Of a stretch of 64,000 bases of DNA, positions 8,684 through 17,297 are shown piece by piece; the stretch's first letter is position 1, and every line of letters begins with the position of its first letter. The DNA is from WJKG01 sp964627305. GTDB lineage: Bacteria > Zixibacteria > MSB-5A5 > GN15 > FEB-12. The notes under the pieces were generated by a model that ran no database searches, was not told the origin of the DNA, and saw nothing but the letters and a program-made list of their open reading frames with translations. The stretch spans positions 186,001 through 250,000 of the forward strand of contig CAZVHP010000005.1 in assembly GCA_964627305.1 (NCBI GenBank), in the 5' to 3' direction. Made by a program: the position numbers and the translations under genes.

Positions 8684-10858
8684 GTGAAGAGCTGCTCCCG
8701 CTGCGGACAAGAGATTCCTCTCACCAATTCCAGATATTGCCCGAACTGCGGCAACGAGTTAGACAGCCGGCCCTATTCTGAGTCCCCAACTGACTATGAT
8801 GATCTTGAGTTCCAGGTCACTGAGGCTGCCGAGGATGACCGGCATCTGGTCGGACAGGACACCGTGCCCGAGCCGATCGGTGAGGAGTTGGGCGTTCTTC
8901 CGCCCCATGAGGAGATCTCCGAGCCGCAATCGTACCATGAAGACCGCCGGCCCGGGGACGTGCCTATCAACGACCTGAACCCGGCAGAGGGTCTGGCACC
9001 CATTCTGTCCGAGCCGTCTGGGTCCAGCCAACAGGAGCAACCACCGCTGCTGTCATCTGACTCTCCGTTTGACTCTGAGGAGCTGAGCGAAACTTCTCGT
9101 CAGCAACTCAAGAAACTGAGTGAAGACGAGATCAAGCAGATCAACCAGCAAATGTATGCCAGGGAACAAGTGCCGGATCCGTCCGCCGCCGCCCTGAGCG
9201 AACAGCAGAAACAAGAGCTGGTAACCAAACTCAAAGGTATTGAACGCCCCTTCGGCAATGAACCAATCAGGCCGGGCGATGCCTCGTCGCCTGCGCCCCC
9301 GGATAGATCCAGTGTCGACAGGAACTCGTCCACGACGGAATCAGTCGCCCCAGCCCAACCAGCCGAAGACCGGTCAGGTGTTAAAATGGCAACCCACGGC
9401 CAGGGAACTGCCTTCTTCTGGAAGAACTACATCCAGATCATGAGCAATCAATCGCTGAAGTCTGAGGACACAATTACCATAGGCAATCGCATATACTCTC
9501 TGAGGCCGAAGCAGATCAACATGCCCATGGTCATTGGTGGGGGTAGTGCTGTTGTTGCGCTCCTGCTGATTCTGATCGCAGTAGCCGTGTTCTCAGGCGG
9601 CGACTCCGGCACGGGCAAGATATTCGGCATCGCTTTGGATGCCTATGATCAGCCGTATGTCCAATCCGCCATCATACGTTTCCCCGAACTGGGGCGGGAA
9701 CTACGCTCCGACGCACAGGGTTTCTTCGCTCTTGACGGCCTGAACACCGGGACCTACAAGATTGAGTATGTCATCGGCGCGCAAATCGTAAGGACTGATT
9801 TTGCCACGGTTGTCAACGACAAGATCACCACAGTGGCACTGCGGCCGGAGTATGCAAATGACGACAGCGGGGACCAAGAGCTGTCTGACTCCGATATGGA
9901 TTCGGAGTCTCACGCCGCGGATCGCACAACGCTTGTTTCCGCCCCGAAACAGAAGCCCAGTCAAGGTACTCGCTCGTCCAACCGTCCGGGAAGTCTCGTC
10001 CTCTCGGCCAATGTCGACAATGCGCGGCTGAGCATCGACGGTGACATCCTTGGCGTCGGCAATCTCACATATACAGGCATCAAGGCCGGCAAGCGCCGCT
10101 GGGAAGTCAGTGCTGATGGATACAAGACAGCCAGCGGTAGTCTCACCCTGGCCTCGGGCGACCAGCAGACTATCAAGGTAACCCTTCAGCCGCTCGAAAG
10201 AGAGAAGCCCCCGGCCGAACGCGCTATGGACCTCCTGGTTGAAGGCCAGGAAGCGCTCAAAGCGGATGATTACATGCTGGCCACAGAGCAGTTGAAGAAA
10301 GCTATCAAGCTCGACCCCTCTTTGGCTGAGGCCCATTTCGAACTCGGAGAGGCAATGCGCTACGCGGCCGAGCACGAAGCAGCCTACGATCACTATCTGA
10401 AGGCAGCCGATATTTTCCGCTTACGGCAGCAGCGTAATGCGGCCCTGACCGCTCTGAACCGAGCGATCGAACTCAATGGCAGCCGTACCGATGCCTATGT
10501 CGGGCGAGCCGGAGTGTATCTTGACAATAACTCCGTGCAAATCGCAATCGATGATCTGGAGACGGCCGAGAAGATCGACAAAAATGACCCACAGGTTCAG
10601 TATGGCCTCGGGGAAGCCTACTACACACTCGCTGACTACAAGAAGGCCACCAAGTACTTCGACAAAGCTCGCAAGCTGTCACCGCAGGATCCGCTGCCCT
10701 ATCAGGCGCTCATGCTTTGCTATGCTGCCCGTGAGGATCACAAGAGGGTTCGCAGAACGCACGAGGAGTTCATGTCGATTGCGTCTGATCAGGACGTCAA
10801 GCGCTTCCGTACCGACAATGCGTACAGCTCGGTGTGGAAGGTGGTCGATTCGGAATAA
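8684..10858 (+). CDS. Zinc-ribbon, PEGA and TPR membrane protein
   Basis: 724 residues from a GTG start with AAAGG 9 bases upstream. Domain order: a zinc ribbon (Cys4, Cys7, Cys19, Cys22); a long acidic, Pro/Ser-rich linker to about residue 270; one membrane span (about 283-306); a carboxypeptidase-regulatory-like beta domain (about 312-390); a PEGA domain (about 432-505, LSIDGDILGVGNLTYTGIKA); and at least four tetratricopeptide repeats (about 515-700). The ribbon would be cytoplasmic and the PEGA/TPR part extracytoplasmic. This looks like a scaffold protein; the partner is unknown. It is followed 22 bases later by the two-CW gene. Confidence 0.8.
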   Translation: MKSCSRCGQEIPLTNSRYCPNCGNELDSRPYSESPTDYDDLEFQVTEAAEDDRHLVGQDTVPEPIGEELGVLPPHEEISEPQSYHEDRRPGDVPINDLNPAEGLAPILSEPSGSSQQEQPPLLSSDSPFDSEELSETSRQQLKKLSEDEIKQINQQMYAREQVPDPSAAALSEQQKQELVTKLKGIERPFGNEPIRPGDASSPAPPDRSSVDRNSSTTESVAPAQPAEDRSGVKMATHGQGTAFFWKNYIQIMSNQSLKSEDTITIGNRIYSLRPKQINMPMVIGGGSAVVALLLILIAVAVFSGGDSGTGKIFGIALDAYDQPYVQSAIIRFPELGRELRSDAQGFFALDGLNTGTYKIEYVIGAQIVRTDFATVVNDKITTVALRPEYANDDSGDQELSDSDMDSESHAADRTTLVSAPKQKPSQGTRSSNRPGSLVLSANVDNARLSIDGDILGVGNLTYTGIKAGKRRWEVSADGYKTASGSLTLASGDQQTIKVTLQPLEREKPPAERAMDLLVEGQEALKADDYMLATEQLKKAIKLDPSLAEAHFELGEAMRYAAEHEAAYDHYLKAADIFRLRQQRNAALTALNRAIELNGSRTDAYVGRAGVYLDNNSVQIAIDDLETAEKIDKNDPQVQYGLGEAYYTLADYKKATKYFDKARKLSPQDPLPYQALMLCYAAREDHKRVRRTHEEFMSIASDQDVKRFRTDNAYSSVWKVVDSE

Positions 10859-10880
10859 AGTTCCAGGAGTACGTTATACT

Positions 10881-11183
10881 ATGCACCACAAGATCAACTG
10901 CTGGCAATTCAACAATTGCGGTCGCGAGCCCGGCGGACTGATGGCCGAACACGACGGCGTGTGCCCGGTGGCAACAGCCATGAAGTTTGACGGACTGAAC
11001 GGCGGCCAGAAGGCTGGACGCGTGTGCTGGCTGGTCAAGGCCCAGAGCCACGATCACGCTCGTCAAATGCGCTGCTTCGGCAGGAGTTGTCACACCTGTG
11101 ACTTCTATCGTCGAGTCATGTTCGAAGAGGCCGATGTCGCCATAGCCAGATTCAGCAGTGAAATGGCCAGGCTGGGCGAGTAG
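10881..11183 (+). CDS. Two-CW domain protein
   Basis: 100 residues from ATG at 10881 with AGGAGT 10 bases upstream. It contains two 'CW' pairs (Cys7-Trp8 and Cys49-Trp50) and seven cysteines in all (7, 13, 28, 49, 65, 70, 73), with the opening NCWQFNNCGREPGG and the later RCFGRSCHTCDFY. This is the pattern of the two-CW domain often found alone or next to chemoreceptor/HAMP modules; the cysteines presumably bind a metal or cluster. No signal peptide, so cytoplasmic. It probably shares a transcript with the zinc-ribbon/TPR protein 22 bases upstream. Confidence 0.8.
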   Translation: MHHKINCWQFNNCGREPGGLMAEHDGVCPVATAMKFDGLNGGQKAGRVCWLVKAQSHDHARQMRCFGRSCHTCDFYRRVMFEEADVAIARFSSEMARLGE

Positions 11184-11217
11184 TCTCGCTCTCACAAATC
11201 AGACGACGCTTTCCGAC

Positions 11218-11260
11218 GACGACGCTACAACACATATGTTAGAACACATGTGGCGTCGTC
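11218..11260. repeat. Inverted repeat between the two-CW and S9 peptidase genes
   Basis: GACGACGC (11218-11225) pairs with GCGTCGTC (11253-11260). Inside, CACAT (11231-11235) pairs with ATGTG (11248-11252), leaving a 5-base bulge on the left arm. It may end the two-CW transcript, but no U tract follows. It is the only structure I see in the 223-base gap. Confidence 0.4.
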
Positions 11261-11406
11261 ACCTGACGCTCTTTCCACACCACGGACGTTGCCTCTGCTG
11301 CGGCAGCAGATTACCACCTCCACGACAATTCACTTGCCCGCGGAACTCTGTCGGTCTATCCTTCGTACCAAATCACAGAACACCAGGCACAACCGATGGA
11401 GGAACC

Positions 11407-13350
11407 ATGTTTCGGAGATCCAATACGTTACTGATCGCAGCAGTTGTGATCCTCATGACAGGTTTGGCTGCAGCGCAAACCAGCGGCGAAGCCACCTCAC
11501 TACTTCACAAGGGCAAGTACGTTCCCGACATAGCTACGTTCCTGCAAATCGGTGCCAACTCGCCGGCGGGAGTTTGCTGGGATGACGGAACGATCTTTAT
11601 CACATCAGGTGCCTCGGGAGCCACTCAGGTGTATCGGCTCACTCCTGAAGGCTGGCCCTATCAGCTGACGATGTTCGAAGACGGGATTAGTTTCTTCGAA
11701 CTTAGCCATGCGGGCCATCTTGCCATCGTCGGCGCAGATGTTGGCGGATCGGAGCAGTCGCAGTTGTACCTCATGGACACCCAGACCGGCCGCATTCTGC
11801 AGCTGACCCACTATGAGGACATCCAGTTCGGCTCAGTGGTGTGGTCACGGGACGATTCGAAGATCTACTTTCGATCCAATGAAGAGAACGGTCGTGATTT
11901 CCATATCTACGAAATGGACATTGCTACTGGCGAACACAAGAAGATCTTCGGCGATACCAGCGGCGTGCACGGCTATCTGGCTATCGCCAATATCAACCAT
12001 GACAATACCAGGATGATTATCTACCGCTTCAACAGCAATGTCGACAACGAACTATATTTGCTGGACGTGGCCAGCGGTCAATACCAACGGCTGACCGAGG
12101 ACGATAGCGACGTCATGTACATGTCCCCAACACTCATGCCCGATGGCCGCACGATATGGTTGGTGTGCAACGACAACGAGGACGGCATGGGCCGTCTGGC
12201 CAGGCTGACTGTCGGCAGCACGAAGATCGAGTTCGTCGATGATGGTTGGCTGGATCCCCGCTGGGAAGTCGAGGGTGTCGCCTTCTCCCGCGACTACAGG
12301 ATTATGATTGCCGGCATCAACGAGGAGGGTTATGTCCGACTGCGTATTCGTGAAGTGGAGACAGGCAAACAGCTGCCCTCTCCCCCGTTGGACGGCATTA
12401 TGGGCGGCGGCCTGACAGACAGGGCCGGCAACATCGTGCTCTCGTTCAACGGCCCCACGCGCGCACCTGACGTGTGGCGATGGAACCCGTACACCGAAGA
12501 GCTTACGCAGCTTACGTTCTCCAGCTATGCCGGTATCGACCAGAGCATCTTCTCCGACCCGACGCTGGTGAAGTTCGAGAGCTTCGATAACCTCGAGATC
12601 CCCGCCCTGCTCTACCTCCCCCCTGGGTACACCGAGGGTGAGCCGATACCCTTCATAGTCCATGCCCATGGTGGCCCTGAGAGTCAGTTCCAGCCGTACT
12701 TCCAGCGCAATATCCAGTACCTGATACTCAATGGCTACGGTCTGCTGGCTGTCAACCCACGTGGTTCGAGCGGTTATGGCCGGGACTACCTGAACCTTGA
12801 CAACTACAAGAACCGCAAGCATTCGCTGTACGACTACAAGGCCGCTGTCGACTGGCTCATCGACAACGGATACACCGAGCAGGGAATGATCGGCATCAGG
12901 GGCGCATCGTATGGCGGCTACGTCGTACTGGGCATGATTACCGAGTATCCAGACCTCTTCTCTGCAGCGGTCAACGTTGTCGGAATTGCCAATTTCGAGA
13001 CCTTCCTCAAGAATACAGCCGACTATCGACGCGCACTGCGCGAATCCGAATACGGTCCCCTCTCGGACACCGCCTTTCTGCGTGAGATATCCCCCATCCA
13101 CAAGGCGCACTTGATCAAAACGCCGCTGCTGGTGGTGCACGGAGAAAACGATCCCCGCGTCCCGGTCAGCGAGGCACGTCAGATCATATCCGCCGTGAGC
13201 GAAAACGGTGGCATTGTGGATTCGTTGATCTTCCCCGATGAAGGTCACGGTACCAGTAAGCGTGTCAATATAATCGCCGAGTACCGCAAGCAGGTCGAAT
13301 TCTTCGATCGCCACCTGAAGAAGTTAACCGTGGAGAAATCGGAGGGATAG
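11407..13350 (+). CDS. Secreted S9-family serine peptidase
   Basis: 647 residues from ATG at 11407 (GGAGG 4 bases upstream), giving a clean signal peptide MFRRSNTLLIAAVVILMTGL ending in AAAQ. The first half is a WD40/TolB-like beta-propeller (repeats such as LYLMDTQTGRILQLTHYED). The second half is an alpha/beta-hydrolase with GIRGASYGGY (nucleophile Ser in GASYGG), Asp in HGENDPRVPV and His in FPDEGHGTSK. This is the acylaminoacyl-peptidase/dipeptidyl-peptidase layout, so it probably cleaves peptides in the periplasm or outside. It is convergent with the YjbQ gene. Confidence 0.93.
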   Translation: MFRRSNTLLIAAVVILMTGLAAAQTSGEATSLLHKGKYVPDIATFLQIGANSPAGVCWDDGTIFITSGASGATQVYRLTPEGWPYQLTMFEDGISFFELSHAGHLAIVGADVGGSEQSQLYLMDTQTGRILQLTHYEDIQFGSVVWSRDDSKIYFRSNEENGRDFHIYEMDIATGEHKKIFGDTSGVHGYLAIANINHDNTRMIIYRFNSNVDNELYLLDVASGQYQRLTEDDSDVMYMSPTLMPDGRTIWLVCNDNEDGMGRLARLTVGSTKIEFVDDGWLDPRWEVEGVAFSRDYRIMIAGINEEGYVRLRIREVETGKQLPSPPLDGIMGGGLTDRAGNIVLSFNGPTRAPDVWRWNPYTEELTQLTFSSYAGIDQSIFSDPTLVKFESFDNLEIPALLYLPPGYTEGEPIPFIVHAHGGPESQFQPYFQRNIQYLILNGYGLLAVNPRGSSGYGRDYLNLDNYKNRKHSLYDYKAAVDWLIDNGYTEQGMIGIRGASYGGYVVLGMITEYPDLFSAAVNVVGIANFETFLKNTADYRRALRESEYGPLSDTAFLREISPIHKAHLIKTPLLVVHGENDPRVPVSEARQIISAVSENGGIVDSLIFPDEGHGTSKRVNIIAEYRKQVEFFDRHLKKLTVEKSEG

Positions 13351-13388
13351 TATAGTACAGTACCGATAGCACCCCGGTAACCTAAGAT

Positions 13389-13433
13389 ACAAGTTCGGCC
13401 GGTCGGAGACCTTCTCCGACCGGCCGAACTTGT
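13389..13433. repeat. Perfect 21-bp inverted repeat between convergent genes
   Basis: The arms at 13389-13409 and 13413-13433 are perfect complements with a 3-base loop (CCT). The element sits between the S9 peptidase gene (stop 13350, plus) and the YjbQ gene (stop 13470, minus). No U tract follows on either strand, so it is probably a bidirectional transcript end or 3' stabiliser. Confidence 0.75.
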
Positions 13434-13469
13434 GCCGGTTGACGTCAAAGTTCAGTCGCAAGCAACTGG

Positions 13470-13886
13470 CTACTCGCCAATCACCTTCACCAGAACCCGC
13501 TTATCGCGGTTGCCGTCGAACTCCCCGTAGAAGATCTGCTCCCAGGGCCCGAAGTCGAGCTTTCCCTCGGTGACGGCCACCACCACCTCCCGCCCCATGA
13601 TCTGCCGCTTCATGTGAGCGTCGGCGTTGTCTTCACCGACATTGTGGCGATACATCGACACCGGTTCGTGCGGAGCCAACTTCTCCAGCCACACCTCGTA
13701 ATCGTGGTGCAGCCCGGACTCGTCATCATTGACAAAGACGCTGGCGGTGATGTGCATGGCATTGACCAGCACCAGTCCCTCGGTGACTTTGCTCTCGGCC
13801 AGCACCTTCTCGACGTGAGGTGTGATATTGATGAACCCGCGTCGTCCCTTCACATGGAATGTCAGATACTTACGGTGGCTTTTCAT
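13470..13886 (-). CDS. YjbQ/UPF0047 family protein
   Basis: 138 residues from ATG at 13886, with GGGAGA 5 bases upstream. The family signature is complete: ITASVFVNDDESGLHHDYE in the middle, YRHNVGEDNADAHMKRQIMG, then GKLDFGPWEQIFYGEFDG and RVLVKVIGE at the end. Members are small single-domain trimers with a His/Asp-rich pocket, annotated as secondary thiamine-phosphate synthases because they can replace ThiE at low efficiency; the true role is uncertain. No signal peptide, so cytoplasmic. Confidence 0.93.
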   Translation of the reverse strand: MKSHRKYLTFHVKGRRGFINITPHVEKVLAESKVTEGLVLVNAMHITASVFVNDDESGLHHDYEVWLEKLAPHEPVSMYRHNVGEDNADAHMKRQIMGREVVVAVTEGKLDFGPWEQIFYGEFDGNRDKRVLVKVIGE

Positions 13887-14041
13887 AATCGTCTCCCTTA
13901 TTGTCTTCCTTGTGACCAGCACCAGGCAACTGCTGTGCCGCACAGGAGAAACACAACGACCGCACATGGCCGCTGCGGAGCCCGTCAGAAACTACTGGAA
14001 ATGATTAGGATGTAACTGCCATCTGCCCGAACACCACCAGG

Positions 14042-14524
14042 TCAGGATGCCAGGTCATCAATCCAGGCGTTGACAGAGAAACGATCCAGCAACTCTGCCT
14101 GCAGCAACTTGGCGTCGGCTCTGCTGGCAAAACTGCCGATCCGGATACGGTAGTACGTCTCGCCGCCTACCTGTGCCGTCGTCACAAACGGATCATATCC
14201 GCGCTGCCGGTAGAGCTCTATCAACTCACTGGCATAATCCATATCGATGGTGGCCGCAACCTGAACCGTGAAACCCTCGTCTGCGGGAGCCTGCGGCATC
14301 GGTGTTGATGGACGCGGTTCTCTGGGGACGGCCTGGGCGTCGGCCTGCCTTTTAGCCACGGTGACAGTGTCGGCTGGGGTTGTTGCTCCAGGCAGTGTAT
14401 CGCCGGCCTTTCGTTCGAGCAGCTCCATTTCCAGCTTGGCGGCCTCTTCCTTCTTCTCCTTGGAGCATCCCAATCCCAGCATCATGACGCCAACAGCAAG
14501 CAACGTAAGCGCAAACAGCCTCAT
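14042..14524 (-). CDS. SPOR-domain lipoprotein
   Basis: 160 residues. The signal MRLFALTLLAVGVMMLGLGC ends in a lipobox with Cys20. A charged region (KEKKEEAAKLEMELLERK) and a Pro/Thr linker lead to a C-terminal SPOR domain (about residues 85-160: FTVQVAATIDMDYASELIEL, YYRIRIGSFASRADAKLL). SPOR domains bind denuded septal peptidoglycan, so a role near the division site is likely but inferred. GGAGGAG lies just before the ATG. Divergent from the cysteine-synthase-type gene. Confidence 0.88.
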   Translation of the reverse strand: MRLFALTLLAVGVMMLGLGCSKEKKEEAAKLEMELLERKAGDTLPGATTPADTVTVAKRQADAQAVPREPRPSTPMPQAPADEGFTVQVAATIDMDYASELIELYRQRGYDPFVTTAQVGGETYYRIRIGSFASRADAKLLQAELLDRFSVNAWIDDLAS

Positions 14525-14759
14525 GTCTCCTCCAGCGAGCAGCGACCGGATGCCCCAGCGCCAGCCCTGTCTAATTGTCCTTCACCGATTCGTCAGCAGA
14601 AATGTGTCAGGTCCTTCTAACATTCTGCACCACAACGATATTAACACCCCTCAGGGGGAGTTGTCAACCTAAAATCCGACTGAGAATTTAGCACGATTTC
14701 TTGTTGAATCATGTATAACAAATGAATACTATGCCAAAACCTTGAGAAGACAGACGATC

Positions 14760-15749
14760 ATGCGAGCTTACGAAGACATACTGCAACTTGTCGGCCATAC
14801 CCCCCTGTTGAGGCTGAAGACCGGGATACCAGACCCGGGACCACGGGCATACGTCAAACTCGAATTCTTCAACCCAACCGGTTCGATCAAAGACCGGATG
14901 ACGTTCCACATTCTCAGGAAGGCCCTCGCCGAAGGACACCTGAAGCCGGGCGACACGGTCATCGACAACACCTCCGGCAATACCGGATCAGCCCTCGCCA
15001 TGATGGCTTCCGTGATGGGCCTGAAAGCCATCCTGACAACGCCGGAGAAAACCAGCAAAGAGAAGACGGACCTGATTCACTCCTACGGTGCCGAGGTGAT
15101 CGTCACGCCCTCCGACCTCCCGCATGAACACCCGGAGGGATGCTTCATGGTGGCCCGTCGACTGGCCCAAGAGAACGGCTATTTCGACCTGAACCAGTAC
15201 CACAGCCCGGAGAACATCGAGGCCCACTACGTAAGCACGGGACCCGAGATCTGGGAAGATACTCGCGGCAGCATTACTCACTTCGTGTGCGGCATTGGTA
15301 CCGGCGGAACCTTCTCCGGGACTGCCCGTTTCCTGAAAGAGAAGAATCCGCACATCAGGTGCATCGCGGTCGACCCGGAGGGATCAGTGTTGGCGGACTA
15401 CATCAAGGATCGACGGGAAGTCGAGGGCCACGCATACAAGGTTGAGGGCATCGGGTCCGATGTCATCACGCGCGCCCTGTTGCCCGAGCTGGTCGATGAA
15501 GTAATCACGGTCTCGGACCGTGACTCCTTTGAACGCGCCCGGCTGGTGGCCCGCAACGAGGGCCTTCTCGGCGGCGGGTCATCGGGATCAGTGGCGTTTG
15601 CCATGGAACAGGTCGCCCGCAGCGTGAGCGAACGGTCCGTCATTATCGGGATTTTCGCCGATGCCGGAATCCGCTACCTGAGCAAGTGCTATAATGATGA
15701 CTGGATGCGGGCGCAGGGATACCTGCCGGCACTGGAACTGGAAAAGTGA
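14760..15749 (+). CDS. Cystathionine beta-synthase/cysteine synthase-type PLP enzyme
   Basis: 329 residues from ATG at 14760; a TTG six codons upstream is possible but unnecessary. PLP-fold motifs: GSIKDRM with the Schiff-base lysine, NTSGNTGSALA (substrate/PLP loop), CGIGTGGTFSG (phosphate loop) and GGGSSGSVAF near the end. The wording IAVDPEGSVL and EGLLGGGSSGS is closer to the catalytic domain of cystathionine beta-synthase than to CysK, but there is no C-terminal CBS-pair domain. It uses serine or O-acetylserine to make cystathionine or cysteine. The DUF1573-like gene follows almost directly. Confidence 0.88.
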   Translation: MRAYEDILQLVGHTPLLRLKTGIPDPGPRAYVKLEFFNPTGSIKDRMTFHILRKALAEGHLKPGDTVIDNTSGNTGSALAMMASVMGLKAILTTPEKTSKEKTDLIHSYGAEVIVTPSDLPHEHPEGCFMVARRLAQENGYFDLNQYHSPENIEAHYVSTGPEIWEDTRGSITHFVCGIGTGGTFSGTARFLKEKNPHIRCIAVDPEGSVLADYIKDRREVEGHAYKVEGIGSDVITRALLPELVDEVITVSDRDSFERARLVARNEGLLGGGSSGSVAFAMEQVARSVSERSVIIGIFADAGIRYLSKCYNDDWMRAQGYLPALELEK

Positions 15750-15751
15750 TC

Positions 15752-16468
15752 ATGACAACGAACCTGAGTACAACATTCACAATCACTATGGCGCTGATGC
15801 TTCTGCTCACCAGTGCCATTCACGCGGCGGGTCAGGAGTATTCACGGGACGACCTGGTGTTTCAGCCACAGGTATTCGAGTACGGGAGTATCGGTATCGA
15901 CTACTCCGTTCATCATGACTTTCACCTGATCAACCAAGGCAGGATGCCCGTTAGAATTCTGGACACCGAGATTGACTGCGATTGCACTACCCTGCGACTT
16001 TCCGACAGCGTCGCGGCACCGGGGGACACCATCGTCCTCAAGACAAAGCTCAAAACGAGCAATCTCTATGGCCCGACAGGCAAATCTGTTATTGTTGTTA
16101 CCGATCACCCCCTTCTCGAGCGAATCGAGTATCGGTTTCCGGCCGAGGTTGGTCAGTGGAGCCAGGGGTTCAAGCCCCTGCCACTCGGTCTGATGTTCCT
16201 GCCGGGAGCCAAGCCCCAGGAAGTCCGTATCTGGAACCGGCACTTCCCCAGAGCGACAATGGAAATCGCCGATCAATACGACAGCACTTTCACCGTGGAG
16301 CTGGTCAAGGCCAGTGTAGCAAAGGGTGAGATGCTGACGCTTAGTGTATCACCGAACAAGGACTTGCCACCCGGCACGCACACTTCGAACTTCACTCTCA
16401 GCATTGTACGTGAGGGTAAGGAAACGCCCGTCCGTCTGACGATTCCGGTCAAAGCGGTCAAATACTAA
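15752..16468 (+). CDS. DUF1573-like secreted protein
   Basis: 238 residues from ATG at 15752 (a GTG two codons earlier overlaps the preceding stop). It has a signal peptide (TFTITMALMLLLTSAIHAAG). The middle carries the DUF1573 pattern: FEYGSIGIDYSVHHDFHLIN, then a cysteine pair in IDCDCTTLRLSD, then PGDTIVLKTKLKTS. Immunoglobulin-like beta sandwiches of this kind are common in Bacteroidetes-type periplasmic proteins; the function is unknown. It starts 2 bases after the cysteine-synthase stop, so the two are cotranscribed. Confidence 0.8.
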   Translation: MTTNLSTTFTITMALMLLLTSAIHAAGQEYSRDDLVFQPQVFEYGSIGIDYSVHHDFHLINQGRMPVRILDTEIDCDCTTLRLSDSVAAPGDTIVLKTKLKTSNLYGPTGKSVIVVTDHPLLERIEYRFPAEVGQWSQGFKPLPLGLMFLPGAKPQEVRIWNRHFPRATMEIADQYDSTFTVELVKASVAKGEMLTLSVSPNKDLPPGTHTSNFTLSIVREGKETPVRLTIPVKAVKY

Positions 16469-16616
16469 GCGCTCTCAGCGCTAATCACATTGGAAATCAA
16501 TGCCGCGAGTGCACTTAGCTGCTGAATTAGTTCCGGGAGAACTCTGTGGGCATGGCAATACACAACTACACATTAGAATAGTGTGAGAAAACGACGATAT
16601 TTTGTTGTAAAACGGC

Positions 16617-16645
16617 TTGACAAGTCCGGTTTGTGCAGCAATATT
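16617..16645 (+). promoter_or_regulatory. Promoter for the candidate small RNA
   Basis: TTGACA at 16617-16622, a 17-base spacer, then AATATT at 16640-16645 (four of six matches to TATAAT). Predicted start is near 16652, exactly where the hairpin RNA begins. Confidence 0.55.
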
Positions 16646-16651
16646 GAAAAC

Positions 16652-16729
16652 TGACGAGGGTGACTCTCTGCTGTCCCTGGGTAGTTTCCTAGCCCCCTCT
16701 ACCCAACCAGAGGAGCGCCCTCTTTTTTT
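16652..16729 (+). ncRNA. Candidate small hairpin RNA with intrinsic terminator
   Basis: About 78 bases, no open frame. GAGGGTG (16656-16662) pairs with CGCCCTC (16716-16722) with one G-U pair. CTCTG (16666-16670) pairs with CAGAG (16708-16712). GGGTAG (16679-16684) pairs with CTACCC (16699-16704). Seven T follow at 16723-16729. With the TTGACA-N17-AATATT promoter just upstream this is a complete transcription unit in a 471-base gap. It could instead be a terminator of the DUF1573 transcript (stop 16468), but the independent promoter and the three nested stems argue for a discrete RNA. No known family recognised. Confidence 0.5.
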
Positions 16730-16879
16730 ATGCCAGTTTGCCGGGTTAGACCGCACAGTATACGTATAGACGAGTACGCATTGTGCTTGCAGATGATCAC
16801 TAACGTGGTGCCGAAACAGTCCTGAGTTGCAGTTGCGGTTACAGCTGCAGCTCAATCCAACTCACACGGTAGAAACAAA

Positions 16880-16909
16880 ACGCCGCCGGAACAACAGCTC
16901 CGGCGGCGT
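16880..16909 (-). terminator. Ferredoxin gene terminator
   Basis: A perfect 11-bp stem (16880-16890 with 16899-16909; left arm ACGCCGCCGGA) and an 8-base loop, followed on the minus strand by TTTGTTTCT. It begins 30 bases after the ferredoxin stop. Confidence 0.85.
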
Positions 16910-16939
16910 ATACAGCGTTTGTAAACGCTGAATGATCGA

Positions 16940-17125
16940 TCAAGCCTTCTCTATGCAGTCAACCGGGCAGACCTCAATGCAGTGCGGACCATCATCCTGG
17001 TCTTCGCATTCATTGCACGTATCCGGGTTGATGACGTAGATATCACCTTCCTCGATAGACTCGGTCGGACATTCCGGGAGGCACAGGCCGCAGGCCGTGC
17101 ACTCGTCGGTGATCTTCATCGCCAT
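16940..17125 (-). CDS. 2[4Fe-4S] ferredoxin
   Basis: 61 residues from ATG at 17125 with GGAGG 8 bases upstream. Two cluster motifs are visible: CTACGLCLPECP and CNECEDQDDGPHCIEVCP. The second has the long insert between its second and third cysteines seen in clostridial/Chromatium-type ferredoxins. It carries low-potential electrons in the cytoplasm; the partner enzyme is not in the window. It is a single-gene unit with its own likely promoter and a strong terminator. Confidence 0.95.
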   Translation of the reverse strand: MAMKITDECTACGLCLPECPTESIEEGDIYVINPDTCNECEDQDDGPHCIEVCPVDCIEKA

Positions 17126-17181
17126 GGTGTTATCCTCCAGTTCGAAACGGTTGTCGCCGCACGCGGATTTTTTCAGGGCGC

Positions 17182-17209
17182 AATATATAGGATAAACGGG
17201 TGAACACAA
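17182..17209 (-). promoter_or_regulatory. Likely ferredoxin promoter
   Basis: On the minus strand, TATATT (17182-17187) lies 16 bases downstream of TTGTGT (17204-17209). The leader to the ATG would be about 50 bases. The -35 match is weak. Confidence 0.4.
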
Positions 17210-17281
17210 GGGAATATTTGAAGAAAGTACCTATCAGTCCAAATTCGTAACACACAGGCGCACTGTGTCTTACAAAAAATT

Positions 17282-17297
17282 ACCTTTACGTAAAGGT
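17282..17297. promoter_or_regulatory. 16-bp perfect palindrome, possible operator
   Basis: ACCTTTACGTAAAGGT is a perfect palindrome in the 426-base gap upstream of the ferredoxin gene, about 75 bases above the likely -35. The size and symmetry suit a dimeric repressor or activator, but no regulator is assigned. Confidence 0.35.

Noticed and set aside
12052..13314. A 420-codon frame on the minus strand across the S9 peptidase
   Set aside because: It lies wholly inside a gene with clear catalytic motifs on the other strand; the translation is low-complexity without family features.
16556..16620. Search for a known riboswitch in the gap upstream of the hairpin RNA
   Set aside because: No conserved riboswitch core could be recognised by eye; only the hairpin unit is supported.
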